Part shown: positions 35,301 to 45,500 of the stretch, piece by piece
Layout of the letters: each line of letters opens with the position of its first letter
Position numbering within the stretch: position 1 is the first letter of the stretch
Source: Liolophura sinensis
Taxonomy: Eukaryota > Mollusca > Polyplacophora > Chitonida > Chitonidae
Assembly (NCBI RefSeq): GCF_032854445.1
Contig: NC_088304.1
Span: 5,828,001-5,892,000 of the forward strand
Reading direction: 5' to 3'
DNA length: 64,000 nt
The notes under the pieces: generated by a model
What the model saw: only the letters and a program-made list of their open reading frames with translations
What the model was told of the DNA's origin: nothing
The model's database searches: none
Position numbers and translations under genes: made by a program

Positions 35301-38300
35301 GAGAACCAGTGTTACGAGGTAAGTCCTGAGAGTGTGATACCGTAATTCCTCAGTCTTTTCGTTTATGCAATTTATGCACATTTTGAAGTTGAGTTTGGAG
35401 ACAAAACTACATTGGTTGGATTGGCCACTTTCAGAGCTTCACAAAAAGTGTAATTTTATTAGTCCTTATAGAATAATGCCTTCAGAATATGCTTGAATAA
35501 ACACTTTGCAAACATGTGAAAAGGTTGAAGAATTACACTAGCTGTTGTTTGGGTGTACAGTATTTATAGTAATGTCACATCTAGAGCCACTCCCTGTACT
35601 GGCTCGCCACATACTAGACAGACTACCGTGACATCTATTCCGAGTCCATTGGCTATATTCATCCAAAAAATGTATTAAAACTACCTGAAACTGATCATTT
35701 CTCAAGTGACAAAATTTGCTTCATTCTGATTTATTTATCCTACCTATGGGGCCACAGAAGAAATTGTTCTGTAGTTTGATTTTTGTCTTATCATGAAAAT
35801 TTAAGCTTCATTTTTTGGCTTCAGAAGTGTCCATAAAGGCCTACATGTGCATTTTTACATACCAGACATGTTAATAGACATTTTTTTTGGTCAGTTTATG
35901 TCTAAACGCTAAACGCTAAACTCTTACAACCCTGTTTTTAGCTCATAGTGTTGAAATGTGAATGGAAAGCTTGTGAAACCTTTTACACCTGTACGTGGTG
36001 ATGCCTTGACTTCTGACTTCATTATTTTTACCATTGAACCTCTCAAACAATTCTTAAGCCGTGTGTAATTTCTATATGCCTCTATGAGCTGGGCCATGGA
36101 AAGGATCACTTTATAATGGATGAAGACATTGTCATAACAAAACAATCAAATAAATAAATAAACAAATTGATATAAAATGCAGTTTTGTGTTATATTTTCT
36201 GTGTGGCATTGTTTTTCAGGTACAAGGTGGAAGCTGCCAATCAAATTGGGAACTTCCTTTGAAAACATCTTAAACAGGTGCATGTTTGCTATATTAAATG
36301 CGATCTGAAAAATCAAATTTAATCGTGATATTCCTGGTCACTTGTGGTATTTCTTGTGATCAGATAACATTTACTTCCCTTATCTATATCTAAACCTGAA
36401 GGTGGGGCCTCCGTGGCTCAGTTGGTTAGCGCTCTAGCACAGCTTAATGACCCAGGAGTCCTTCACCAATGCGGTCGCAGTGAGTTCAAGTCCAGCTCAT
36501 GCTGGCTTCCTCTCTGATCATACGTGGGAAGGTTTGTCAGCAACCTGCGGATGGTCGTGGGTTTCCTTCAGGCTCAGCCCGGTTTCCACATACCATAATG
36601 CTGGCCACCGTCGTATAAGTGAAATATTCTTGAGTACGGCGTAAAACACCAATCAAATAAATAAATAAACTAAACCAAACCTGAAGGTAGCTTTGGATTC
36701 AAAAGATTCAGCTCATCAGTCAGTTTAGGTTCCATACATGCGACAAATTAAATCATGAATACAAACAGTCCGTACATTGTTTCCTTCGTGAAATGTCACC
36801 TTTTTTTGATAAACCTTTTGTCTAATGGGGGACCTGGCAAATACCTGATAGCAGGACTGATAGCAGGACTCGGAAGTCATTTTGTCTCTGTGCTCATCAT
36901 AACGATGTCACATTAAACACAGTATAATGTTAGAAAGTGATACTTTATATCATTGCAGACATTGCACTACAATTAATTTTGGACATAACAATGACTCAAG
37001 CTCCTTTTTCATACTTCCTCCACCTTTCAGGCTTAACAAAATAAGTTTCCACTTCCTCATTAAAAATATTTGATACTAATAATAGCTGTGGCTCATTTAA
37101 TTTTTAGTATATCCCGTCTTGAAAATATCCCCTGCCTTCAAAATAGTACATTTGTTAAAGATGATGGCACATATGTTTTGTCAAAATTTAATTAAGATAC
37201 CTGGAAACCTGGTGTGATGTTATAAAATGCCTTGTGCATTCAAGTACTTGTTCATCACTTAACTAATGATCTGTGTAAGTACTGCAGTCAAACATCTGTT
37301 TACTACTTCTATCTTTCTAGGAGCACTTGATAGTAATGGCAGATACACTGGTGCAAGCAAACCTCATTTTATTGCTCATATGATCTTGCATTTCAGGTAA
37401 AATTCAAAAAATTGGTGTGAGCTCACATGTGTTTACTACTGGTACCTTCTTTCTGTTTCAGTATGGCAGATGTCAGTTTGTTGAGGTACACCTACAGTGA
37501 GGAGAAGTATCTGTTGTCTGTGGACTTTAGGAAAGGTGAGAGTCGTTGTAGTTAGGACATTCATGATATACTGTGACTTTAGGAAAGGTGAGAGTCGTTG
37601 TAGTTAGGACATTCATGATATACTGTGACTTTAGGAAAGGTGAGAGTCGTTGTAGTTAGGACATTCATGATATACTGTGACTTTAGGAAAGGTGAGAGTT
37701 GTTGTAGTTAGGACATTCATGATATACTGTGACTTTAGGAAAGGTGAGAGTTGTTGTAGTTAGGACATTCATGATATACTGTGACTTTAGGAAAGGTGAG
37801 AGTCGTTGTAGTTAGGACATTCATGATATACTGTGACTTTAGGAAAGGTGAGAGTCGTTGTAGTTAGGACATTCATGATGTACTGTGACTTTAGGAAAGG
37901 TGAGAGTTGTTGTAGTTAGAACATTCATGATATACTGTGACTTTAGGAAAGGTGAGAGTTGTTGTAGTTAGGACATTCATGATATACTTTGACTTTAGGA
38001 AAGGTGAGAGTTGTTGTAGTTAGAACATTCATGATATACTGTGACTTTAGGAAAGGTGAGAGTTGTTGTAGTGAGGACATTCATGATGTACTGTGACTTT
38101 AGGAAAGGTGAGAGTTGTTGTAGTTAGGACATTCATGATATACTGTGACTTTAGGAAAGGTGAGAGTTATAGTTAGAAAATTTCATGATATACTGTGACT
38201 TTAGGAAAGGTGAGAGTTGTTGTAGTTAGGACATTCATGATATACTGTGACTTTAGGAAAGGTGAGAGTTGTTGTAGTTAGGACATTCATGATATACTGT

Positions 38301-41300
38301 GACTTTAGGAAAGGTGAGAGTTGTTGTAGTTAGGACATTCATGATATACTGTGACTTTAGGAAAGGTGAGAGTTGTTGTAGTTAGGACATTCATGATATA
38401 CTGTGACTTTAGGAAAGGTGAGAGTTGTTGTAGTTAGGACATTCATGATGTACTGTGACTTTAGGAAAGGTGAGAGTTGTTGTAGTTAGGACATTCATGA
38501 TATACTGTGACTTTAGGAAAGGTGAGAGTTGTTGTAGTTAGGACATTCATGATATACTGTGACTTTAGGAAAGGTGAGAGTTGTTGTAGTTAGAACATTC
38601 ATGATATACTGTACTTCACCTAAAGTTTGGTGTGTAACAATGCACTTTTGTGCATCAAGGCATTCAAATGATACTTTGAATGTGAACACTTAAGTTTTTT
38701 CGGTTAAGAAATTAATGAAAAACTCCTCAGTGGCCTTATAGGGTGGATGAATAAGTTAGAATCAAGCAAAATGTGTCACTTTAACAAAACTAACAACATT
38801 GGTTTGGTCGGCCAATTTCAGAGTTTCACAGAAAAGGTGGAAGAATTACAGTAATCACATTTATGTTGCATTTTGGATACAAGCTGCTCTGTTTTACAAT
38901 GAGTGCGAAACAATAGCCCCTTCCCTTTGATTTGCTTTATGTTAGACTCTCCAGGGGTTTAAATATATGTATATTAAAGTCATTCAGCCTGTATTTTATT
39001 TGAGGGGACATATCTGCATGAATGCTTGATTTATTTATTTGGTTGGTGCTTTATGCCTTACTCAAGAATATTTCACTTTTACATTCGATCACTTCAGTAT
39101 GTCTATAACAGGAACAATTGCTGGAACAGTTCACATTTTCCACAACATGGATAATTTTCCAGCTTTGTTTTTCCTACATTCAAAAAAAAAATATTTATTC
39201 TGCCGGTAAAACAAAGATATGAATTGATGTGACCTAAACTAATGGCTGCTGTACGATTGATATGCCCGCATTAAGTTTCAGTGGATCGATCAATCAGTCA
39301 GTCAGCTAAGGTAGGAATTATTTGAGACTATTTCCGGTTTCAGGTTGTATATACGTGGTGCTGGACAAGACCTCCGGAGTGTTGGATCAGCTCAAAGCTT
39401 GTTACCAGGCAGAACTCATTAACTATGCCTGTGATCACTATGTGGTGAGATCAACTTTTTCTTTACCTTTTTTACTTGTGATCACAGAGTGATCTCACTC
39501 AGCAGACATATCGGTAATGTTAATGATACAGTCTTATGTGTGATGAAATCCCTGATTTCTTGTTTCAATTTGTCCTTCTTATCAGTGTTCATCTTGATAT
39601 GAGCATGATGTGAACACACCTTAATTGGTAAGAGATAAATTCTCCTAGATGCGGCATAATACAAAGTTAAATCAAAAATATAAGTAAAAATCTGTAAACC
39701 TGCAAACCAACCTTACCCTACCCTTGTGTGACCTTCATGACGGTTTAATCAAGAGGAGGAGCTAGTTGCCTGCCTGTCAATCTGTCAGATAGAGAGGAGC
39801 TAGTGGCCTGTCTGTCAGATACATGTAAGTAGAATGTAGTCAAGCTAGTGGCTTGTCTGTCAGTCTGTTAAATGGAGAGGAGCTAGTGACTTGTCTGTTA
39901 GATAGGTAGGAGGTAGTCAAGCTAGTGGCTTGTTTACCAGATAGGTAGGGGGTAGTCAAGCTAGTGGCTTGTCTGTTACATAGAGAGGGGCTAGAGGCTT
40001 GTCAGTCAGAAAAGTAGGAGCTAGTCAAGCTAGTGGCTTGTCTGTCTGTCAGTCAGATAGGGAGGAGGAGCTAGTGGCTTGTCTGTCAGTCAGTCAGATA
40101 GGGAGGAGGTGCTAGTGGCTTGTCTGTCAGTCTGTCATGTAAAGAGAAGCTAGTAGCTTGCCTGTCAGATAGGTAGGAGCTAGTCATGCTAGTGGCTTGT
40201 CTGTCACATAGAGAGGGGCTAGAGGCTTGTCAGTCAGAAAAGTAGGAACTAGTCAAGCTAATGGCTTGTCAGTCAGTCAGATAGGGAGGAGGAGCAAGTG
40301 GCTTGTCTGTCAGTCTGTCATGTAAAGAGGAGCTAGTGGCTTGTCTGTCAGTCTGTTTGCCGGATAGGTAGGGGCTAGTCAAGCTAGTGGCTTGTCTGTT
40401 AGATAGGTAGGAGGTAGTCAAGCTAGTGGTTTGTTTGCCAGATAAGTAGGGGCTAGTCAAGCTAGTGGCTTGTCTGTTACATAGAGAGGGGCTAGAGGCC
40501 TGTCAATCAGAAAAGTAGGAGCTAGTAAAGCTAGTGGCTTGTCTATCAGTCAGTCAGAGAGGGAGGAGGAGCTAGTGGCTTGTCTGTCAGTCTGTCATGT
40601 AAAGAGGAGCTAGTGGCTTGTCTGTCAGATAGGTAGTGCTAATCAAGGTAGTGGCTTGTCTGTCACATAGAGAGGGGCTAGAGGCTTGTCAGTCAGAAAA
40701 GCAGGAACTGATCAAGCTAGTGGCTTGTCATTTAGTCAGATAGGGAGGAGGAGCAAGTGGCTTGTCTGTCAGTCTGTCGTGTAAAGAGGAGCTAGTGGCT
40801 TGTCTGTCAGTCTGTCATATAAAGGGGAGCTAGTAGCTTGCCTGTCAGATAGGTAGGAGCTAGTCAAGCTAGTGGCTTATCTGTCAGTCTGTTAAAAAGA
40901 GGAGAGCTAGTGACTTGTGTGTTAGATAGGTAGGAGGTAGTCAAGCTAGTGGCTTGTTTGTCAGATAGGTAGGGGCTAGTCAAGCTAGTGGCTTGTCTGT
41001 TACATAGAGAGGGGCTAGAGGCTTGTCAATCAGAAAAGTAGGAGCTAGCCAAGCTAGTGGCTTGTCTGTCTGTCAGTCATATAGGGAGGAGGAGCAAGTG
41101 GCTTGTCTGTCAGTCTGTCATGTAAAGAGGAGCTAGTGGCTTGTCTGTCAGATAGGTAGGAGCTAGTCAAGCTAGTGGCCTGTATGTCAGATAGAGAGGA
41201 ACAAGGTCTGGTTAAGGCAATTGCTGTTTTAATTACTGCGGTTTCAAACCTGGCTTTGAACAGGAATTTACAAAATCCAAGCTCTTACTGTTCAGTGAGG

Positions 41301-42292
41301 CCTTGGTGACGAAAAGCAGTCAGCCATGCTTATGTGCTGGTTTGAGCAGACCAAAATTCGCTTCCACCAATATGATTTGCATATCTAGATGTCTCATGTG
41401 GCAGAAAGTTTGTCAGTAACTTGACGAAAGTCAGTGGTTTACCCAGAGGTGATGGCTATTTTGAATACAGGTGGATAAGTCACGTCACATTTGATGATAG
41501 GTGTAAATGTTGTGTAGTTGTTTTCTGTTTTTGTACGCAGGAATCCGATGACAGATTGAGGAATCTGATCACAGCTGTTAGAGACAGTAAGTTAACTTTT
41601 GATTTATGATCCCCAAAAACATACACTTTTAGGATACAGAATTTGACCATTAAGGTTTTGTCCCTAAGCTACACATTTTCTGAGTTGAGATCCTAAGAGT
41701 TTTATTAGCTTTATTCTTAGTTAGGTGTTTTGGGGTTTGTTTGGAAAGTAGGATGATATTCTACTGGGATGATGTAAGTTTCAGCACCATTAGTAATATC
41801 TTATGATTTTTATTTGCCTCTAAAAATGCACTTTTTGAAACAAATTTTATAGGACAAATACAGCAGATGCAGGTTGCTTTGAACTGTCTGATTTCAGTGC
41901 GGCAGATTTTAACTTTTAAAATATTGCCTGAAGTTTCCGTTTAAATGTAATTCTGATATTTAAAAAAAAAAAAAAAAAACATAATCAGGTTTTTCTGTGG
42001 TCACTTAGAATTTTGTAATAAATTTATTGAAATTCTGTCTGTTTACAAAGTTCATCAGTATATTTTCAGTACTGGTTGTATGAACAGTAGATGATGAGTT
42101 GCCTTTGTTATGTTTGCAGAGAACACAGAGGAAGTTATCTCCCTTTCTTACCAGTGTATGGCCATGCTGTTCCCCCAGTGCCTGGAGGGCATGTTACAGG
42201 AGGGATGGGTGGTGGAGCCGTCTCTGTTAGGCCCAGATGAGTGGAGGGCCATGTGGGATTTTGGGGGACTCACACAGAAAAAAGGCTACTGA
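23375..42292 (+). CDS. RUSF1: RUS family member 1 (DUF647 membrane protein), 14 coding exons
   Basis: Coding exons: 23375-23518, 24861-24938, 26203-26317, 28465-28510, 29790-29822, 30404-30509, 33506-33607, 34696-34766, 35134-35318, 36220-36277, 37462-37535, 39344-39444, 41541-41586, 42120-42292. All introns are GT/AG, all phases agree, and the total is 1332 bases (443 aa plus TGA), close to human RUSF1 (C16orf58, about 468 aa). Recognition rests on FLPQGYPESVSDDYLIYQLW (exon 2), the NDVA.FLEI.AP segment (exon 6), VGVSGGATRA and RRNNMADVAAKDGSQE (exons 7-8), HLYANY..V..LVMET-like sequence in exon 9 and DEWRAMW at the C-terminus. Hydrophobic, probably membrane-spanning segments lie near residues 148-171, 211-227 and 232-250. 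The start ATG has a strong context (AAGATGG). In plants RUS proteins act in UV-B and auxin responses; the animal role is poorly known. Introns 3, 4, 11 and 12 carry minisatellites. Confidence 0.95.
24584..24802. mobile_element. MITE-like element (family 2) in RUSF1 intron 1
   Basis: The ends are inverted: GTAAATGACCTGAAAT at the left, ATTTTAGGTCATTTACAG at the right. The interior contains AAAGTGCATTTTTACAACTA, AATAATGCTTTTAGTGCTGA and TTTCCAGTAGAATATCATTC. Inverted versions of the same phrases appear at 41620-41870, 42480-42590 and 56930-57020. Just before it, 24536-24578 is a SINE A 3' tail fragment (AAACACCAATCAAATAACTA). Confidence 0.6.
24949..25178 (+). mobile_element. SINE family A, nearly full length, in RUSF1 intron 2
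   Basis: It starts GGGGGCCTCCATGGCCTAGT (tRNA-like box A region). A box-B-like GAGTTTCAAGTCC comes next, followed by the body (GGTCGTGGGTTTCCCCCAGA) and an AAATAAATAAATAAG tail. The segment between the body and the tail is shortened (TATAAGTGAAATATTC is missing). It inserted 10 bases after the exon 2 donor site, in the sense orientation. Confidence 0.85.
25866..26106. mobile_element. Nested inverted-repeat element in RUSF1 intron 2
   Basis: Two adjacent hairpins are present. The first pairs CTCTGTGGCAGCACTAAGCT (25879 region) with TGAAGTTCAGTGCTGCCACT (25929 region). The second pairs ATCTAGTTCTATCAGTCAAT plus GTATAAAAGATAATATGTG with CACATTTTATCTTTTATACA plus CATTGGCTGATAAAACTAGA, giving arms of about 65 bases and a loop of about 20. 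It looks like a compound fold-back MITE with no coding capacity. Confidence 0.75.
27419..27800. repeat. 27-bp minisatellite in RUSF1 intron 3 (about 14 copies)
   Basis: The unit is GAGTAAGGTTTTATGTTTGG followed by GTCAGTT, with T-run length variants. A stray unit lies at 27958-27986. Each copy contains GAGTAAGG (donor-like) and TTTGGGTCAG (acceptor-like). Confidence 0.9.
28575..29215. repeat. 23-bp minisatellite in RUSF1 intron 4 (about 28 copies)
   Basis: The unit is TCACCTAGATATCTCACCTT followed by GAG, with frequent GGAAC-for-GAGTC variants. It begins about 65 bases after the exon 4 donor and fills half the intron. Confidence 0.9.
29444..29707 (+). mobile_element. SINE family A, full length, in RUSF1 intron 4
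   Basis: Complete from GGGGCCTCTGTGGCTGCCAG through the body (CCCACCATAATGCTGGCCGC) to the tail ACACCAATCAAATAAATAGA. The box B region reads AATTCAAGTCCAGC. It is sense to RUSF1 and sits 80 bases before exon 5. Confidence 0.9.
32938..32960 (+). other. Poly-G tract with G-quadruplex potential in RUSF1 intron 6
   Basis: GGGG-T-G12-A-GGGGG on the transcribed (sense) strand. It provides at least four runs of three or more G with short loops. Confidence 0.8.
33716..33800 (+). mobile_element. Degenerate SINE family A 3' fragment in RUSF1 intron 7
   Basis: GTCTCCCCCTTGGGTCTGCC, TTAAGTGAAATATTCATGAG, TACGGTGTAAATCTCCAAGC and GAATTAATAAATA follow the SINE A 3' end with many differences. Confidence 0.6.
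34495..34615 (-). mobile_element. SINE family A, 3' half, antisense in RUSF1 intron 7
   Basis: It reads TATTTGATTTGTGTTTTACT, CCGTACTCAAGAATATTTCA, then GGCAGAGCCCAGGGTCAACC and CACGACCATTCGCAGGATGC. It lies about 80 bases upstream of exon 8. Confidence 0.8.
35339..35552. mobile_element. MITE-like element (family 1) in RUSF1 intron 9
   Basis: The left end TACCGTAATTCCTCAGTCTT is the inverted complement of the right end AAGGTTGAAGAATTACACTA, with TTTTCGTTTATGC against GCAAACATGTGAAAA just inside. The interior is about 150 bp and non-coding. It starts 20 bases after the exon 9 donor. Confidence 0.7.
36404..36669 (+). mobile_element. SINE family A, best full-length copy (reference), RUSF1 intron 10
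   Basis: This 266-bp tRNA-derived SINE has a box A-like TGGCTCAGTTGGTTAGCGCT near 36414 and a box B-like GAGTTCAAGTCC at 36483-36494. The central body contains GGTCGTGGGTTTCC and CATAATGCTGGCCACCGTCG. The 3' end is GTAAAACACCAATCAAATAA plus an (ATAA)n tail. RNA polymerase III boxes are inferred from the pattern. The other copies in the window were identified by comparison with this one. Confidence 0.9.
37520..38614 (+). repeat. 52-bp minisatellite duplicating the exon 11/intron 11 junction (21 copies)
   Basis: Units begin GACTTTAGGAAAG|GTGAGAG and continue TCGTTGTAGTTAGGACATTC, ATGATATACTGT. The first GACTTTAGGAAAG is the end of RUSF1 coding exon 11 (encoding DFRK) and its GTGAGA is the authentic donor. 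Twenty further copies follow every 52 bases (one is 2 bases short near 38163). Differences between units are mainly C/T and A/G changes outside the donor core. Confidence 0.95.
38615..38860. mobile_element. Decayed MITE-like sequence following the 52-bp array
   Basis: The left end ACTTCACCTAAAGTTTGGTG matches the element end at 13795, and the right end AAGGTGGAAGAATTACAGTA matches MITE family 1. The two ends probably belong to two overlapping old elements. The interior has no coding potential. Confidence 0.4.
39027..39087 (-). mobile_element. SINE family A tail fragment in RUSF1 intron 11
   Basis: TTTATTTATTTGGTTGGTGC, TTTATGCCTTACTCAAGAAT and ATTTCAC match the 3' end of the SINE. The remainder is absent. 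Confidence 0.7.
39745..41205. repeat. Composite minisatellite in RUSF1 intron 12
   Basis: About 1.45 kb of modular repeats, roughly 35-45 bp each, sharing GCTAGTGGCTTGTCTGTCAG and variants such as GATAGGTAGGAGCTAGTCAA or CATGTAAAGAGGAGC. Larger blocks of several modules recur (compare 39930-40330 with 40390-40810 and 40920-41180), indicating higher-order duplication. Confidence 0.9.
41615..41875. mobile_element. MITE-like element (family 2) in RUSF1 intron 13
   Basis: It contains AGGATGATATTCTACTGGGA, GTAAGTTTCAGCACCATTAG and TTATTTGCCTCTAAAAATGC, followed by ACTTTTTGAAACAAATTTTA. This is the reverse-complement order of the copy at 24584-24802. It starts about 30 bases after the exon 13 donor. 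Confidence 0.5.
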
Positions 42293-44045
42293 GATTTGTA
42301 GTTGTCATGATAAGAGGACTTGATCAGAAAAGAACAGCTGATAGTGGTGTATGACAGATAAAGGCAAATACAGATTTGGTGAGGAATCTCGGCAGAGCGT
42401 ACTTCAAGAGAGATACCCAACAACTTTAGGGTATAAAGGACTCTACCATGACTAATTCTGGGACCTGATTTAGAAACAGATACCATATATGACCTAAAAT
42501 TTTGCCCCAAAAAATGAATATTTAGAGGCAAATAAATGTCACAAAATATTATTTTTGGTGCTGAAACGTACAGTAATTACAGAATTAGGAAAAATGGGCA
42601 AGTGAGTCATGGTGGAAGTTTATGATCATGTAGAGTAGTTGTTGTTATCTTGGTTAAAGGGCATCCATTCGGAAAAAATTTAATAAAATATTTATTCAGG
42701 TTCAGGGGCCTTTTAATCAAAAGAACAGGTGCTACTTTGGAAAGTGCTTTGACATTTGTGGCATTTTGACTACATGTACTTGAAGCACTTGAATTGGTAC
42801 TGTAGGCAATACGTTGTCCTTGCACATGTACTTATGTGGTAGGATCTGATAGGGAGAGTCCTTTGTGTCATAGGATGTGAAAAAGGAACCTGTAGCTGGT
42901 GTATTGTTTTTTTGAAAAGCAGTTCTTTATTGTTATTTCAGCTACAATAATTAAAAGTGCAGATTACTTCAGCTTGAAAGATCGCCATGTTGAACAGGGA
43001 CCTATCCGATTAAAACAGTGGTAATAATTTACAATACTAGACATAGACATTTCTGTGATATTGTATTCACAATTTTGATTTTGAAAGCCTTTTTCATTCC
43101 AAGTACCTCTTCTTGCCAGTTACCAAACAGCTGTGAAACTCTTTGGTTTTCACACAAGTGATCCAGTAGCATGATGTAGACGTTGGACAGCTGTCCCCAA
43201 AGATCATCTGGGAAACTGTTGGGTTTTGATGCTAGTGATCTAGTAGCTTGATGTTGATGTTGGACAGCTATCCCCGAAAATTATCTGTGAAAACAGTGAT
43301 TAATCTTATTCCGCTGATTAGTGTCAGGTTTTATTTTGTAAGAGCTATTAAATGAAGAAGTGATTTTTCCACCAAAGTACTGATGGAAACAGCCTTTATG
43401 GTTTTGAAAGGTTACAGATCTCAAGGCATACTGAGTTGACATTGCATGTGTATGTTTTAAGTCCATGTAAAGCTATTCAAGAGGAGGCATTTTGATTATT
43501 TTTTTTTAAAGATATATTACTGTCAGATTCTTGTAGGGGGCAATATTTTAAATTATGAGATTTCAAAACATTAATCGTTGGACATCAGACTTGGGTGGCG
43601 ATGGATTACAATCTCAGTTATTGATGTAAATCCATTTAGTGGGGAATTTAAAACATGCTTTCTCAGATGCGATACTTGACACCCAACTTGACCAAGAGTT
43701 GGCTAATGTCTGTAAATAATAGCTCAGTATGTTGACTTACTTTCAGACAGAAATCTCCACACAAATGTTTTAGGTATGGTTCCTGAAACAAAAGAACGTA
43801 CTTGTGTGACATCCAATTCAATAAAGAAGAATCAAGTGTAAAACTTGTTTGAAAGACGAAAAGACAATTTTTATGAATTTGATCTGTATTTCTTGACATA
43901 GATGTATATCAGAAAAGATTTGTTGATTTAGTAACTTTTACTAAAGTATCTCTTGTTTCAGGTTTGCTTTTTTTAAGAAGTGTTCCATTTAAACTTCACT
44001 GGTTTTGGTGCGTTTGTACCATCTGTTGTTGATAAAATAAATATT
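42293..44045 (+). other. RUSF1 3' flank and probable 3' UTR
   Basis: No coding sequence follows the TGA. Candidate polyadenylation hexamers AATAAA occur near 43819 and at 44036-44041; I cannot tell which is used. A family 2 MITE fragment (AAATTTTGCCCCAAAAAATG, TTTAGAGGCAAATAAATGTC, TTTGGTGCTGAAACG) lies at about 42490-42570. A loose duplication (TGGACAGCTGTCCCCAAAGA / TGGACAGCTATCCCCGAAAA) lies at 43120-43290. Confidence 0.45.
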
Positions 44046-44169
44046 CTGTTTTTATTTATTATTCAAGTGATTTGTTCATGTCTCTTTTTTTCCCTTCACC
44101 ATAGCGACATGAATAGATTTGTCCGAATTTGAATCTGATATTTAAATTGGAAACCACTTAACTGCATGC

Positions 44170-44300
44170 TGGGATTGGGATGTGGCACCAATGTGATATG
44201 CGCTACTTCTACCATTGGTTGGAAGAGGTCAGGGTTCAATCCCAGATCTGCACTGTGAATTTTTTGATTTTTCTTCACATGTTATTCAAGGGGCCTTGGT
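44170..44300 (+). mobile_element. tRNA-like SINE head fragment
   Basis: GATGTGGCACCAATGTGATA (box A-like) and GTCAGGGTTCAATCCCAGAT (box B-like, 44228 region) are spaced as in a tRNA-derived SINE promoter. A remnant of a SINE A head (AGGGGCCTTGGTGGCAGTTA) follows at 44289. No functional tRNA cloverleaf can be folded. Confidence 0.4.
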
Positions 44301-45500
44301 GGCAGTTAACAGCCAATGAGTATTATTAGTTACTTGGTTACTCAGTGACAGGACACTGTGACAAATTTAACACACCTGTAAATACACAGAAAGTAGTAAC
44401 ATCATAAGACAGTAAGATTTAAATTATACGCATTATTTCGGGAACATTTTCAGTAACTGAACTTTCACTAACGTATATAATATCTCGGGACTGATACCAT
44501 CACTGAATTTGACGTTTGGTGAATATTGTAGGTGTAGCTCCATTTTTGATTGATTGATGTCAACATAGCATTTGACATTTAATAGTTGGTACAGTTACGA
44601 GAGATCTGTTTTTTTTTGCAAGTACTACTTTTGACCATGAATGTAGATTATATATCGTCACTTGCTATTTAAAAGATAATAATTGGTGACGTTTAAAACA
44701 GTAACACTGGCTGAGTTTTTATTAGGTCAGTCCTTGAGAACTAGATTTTGTTGTTAGTTCCCATCCGTAGTTGAAGGCATTACTTGACATATAGGACAAG
44801 AAGTAACTATAGTTTCATCAGCGGGATCATTCTTAGGCTGGTATAGAGTAGTGAGTTTTGATTCCTGCGTTATAATAGTCTTGGAAGTCGGTTTAGAGTA
44901 GGGGTTGTGTGGCTATAGTAGCGACATCGGCCGAAGAATTTAGCATTACGTTGTTGTTGTATATATTGTCCGGTTTTCAACTTTGTTTTGGCAAAGCGTG
45001 CTTAGAAATTACATTTTATTTTTTTTAAATTTGATGAAATATAATAATAAAATTTCTTGAGTTACATTTGATAAAATATGGTTGCGTATGTGGTAGATAT
45101 ACTCTAAGAAGCGTTTGATAGCAGTACTTGCTCTTGGTGGCATCGTTTTAAGGTACATTTTTCGTTAAGATTACTCTGTTGTCATAACGTTTTCTTTAGC
45201 CAGCCATTTTTCGCGTAAGCTGGTTTCATGCTTATGGTGCGTACATCGACTCTTGTAGATGGGAGATAAGCTTTTTAATTTAACGTCATGGATGAAAGGA
45301 ATTATTACGTCTTCTGGTGATTGTAATTATTGATTTTAAGTCTGACATTACTGTCATTACTGTTTAGAGGGAAAAACTTATTTTCCACGTCAGTGATAGT
45401 GATGGAATTTTAGCAGGTTTGTGACTGACGTGCAGCTGTTTTGTTTGTTAGCCAACACATTACTGGATTCCGAACTTAGGCTCCGCCTACTTTGTTTAAA
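44301..45500. other. Intergenic, possibly the U3 part of an LTR
   Basis: There is no coding sequence. The right part could be the upstream portion of the LTR-like unit ending at 45623, but I cannot define its left boundary. Confidence 0.3.

Noticed and set aside
36404-36500. tRNA gene (box A and box B present)
   Set aside because: The sequence is the head of a dispersed SINE. No seven-base-pair acceptor stem or anticodon arm can be formed.
40269-40460. 63-codon ORF with repeated TSPYLSGKQT phrases
   Set aside because: It is a translation of the intron 12 minisatellite on the antisense strand.
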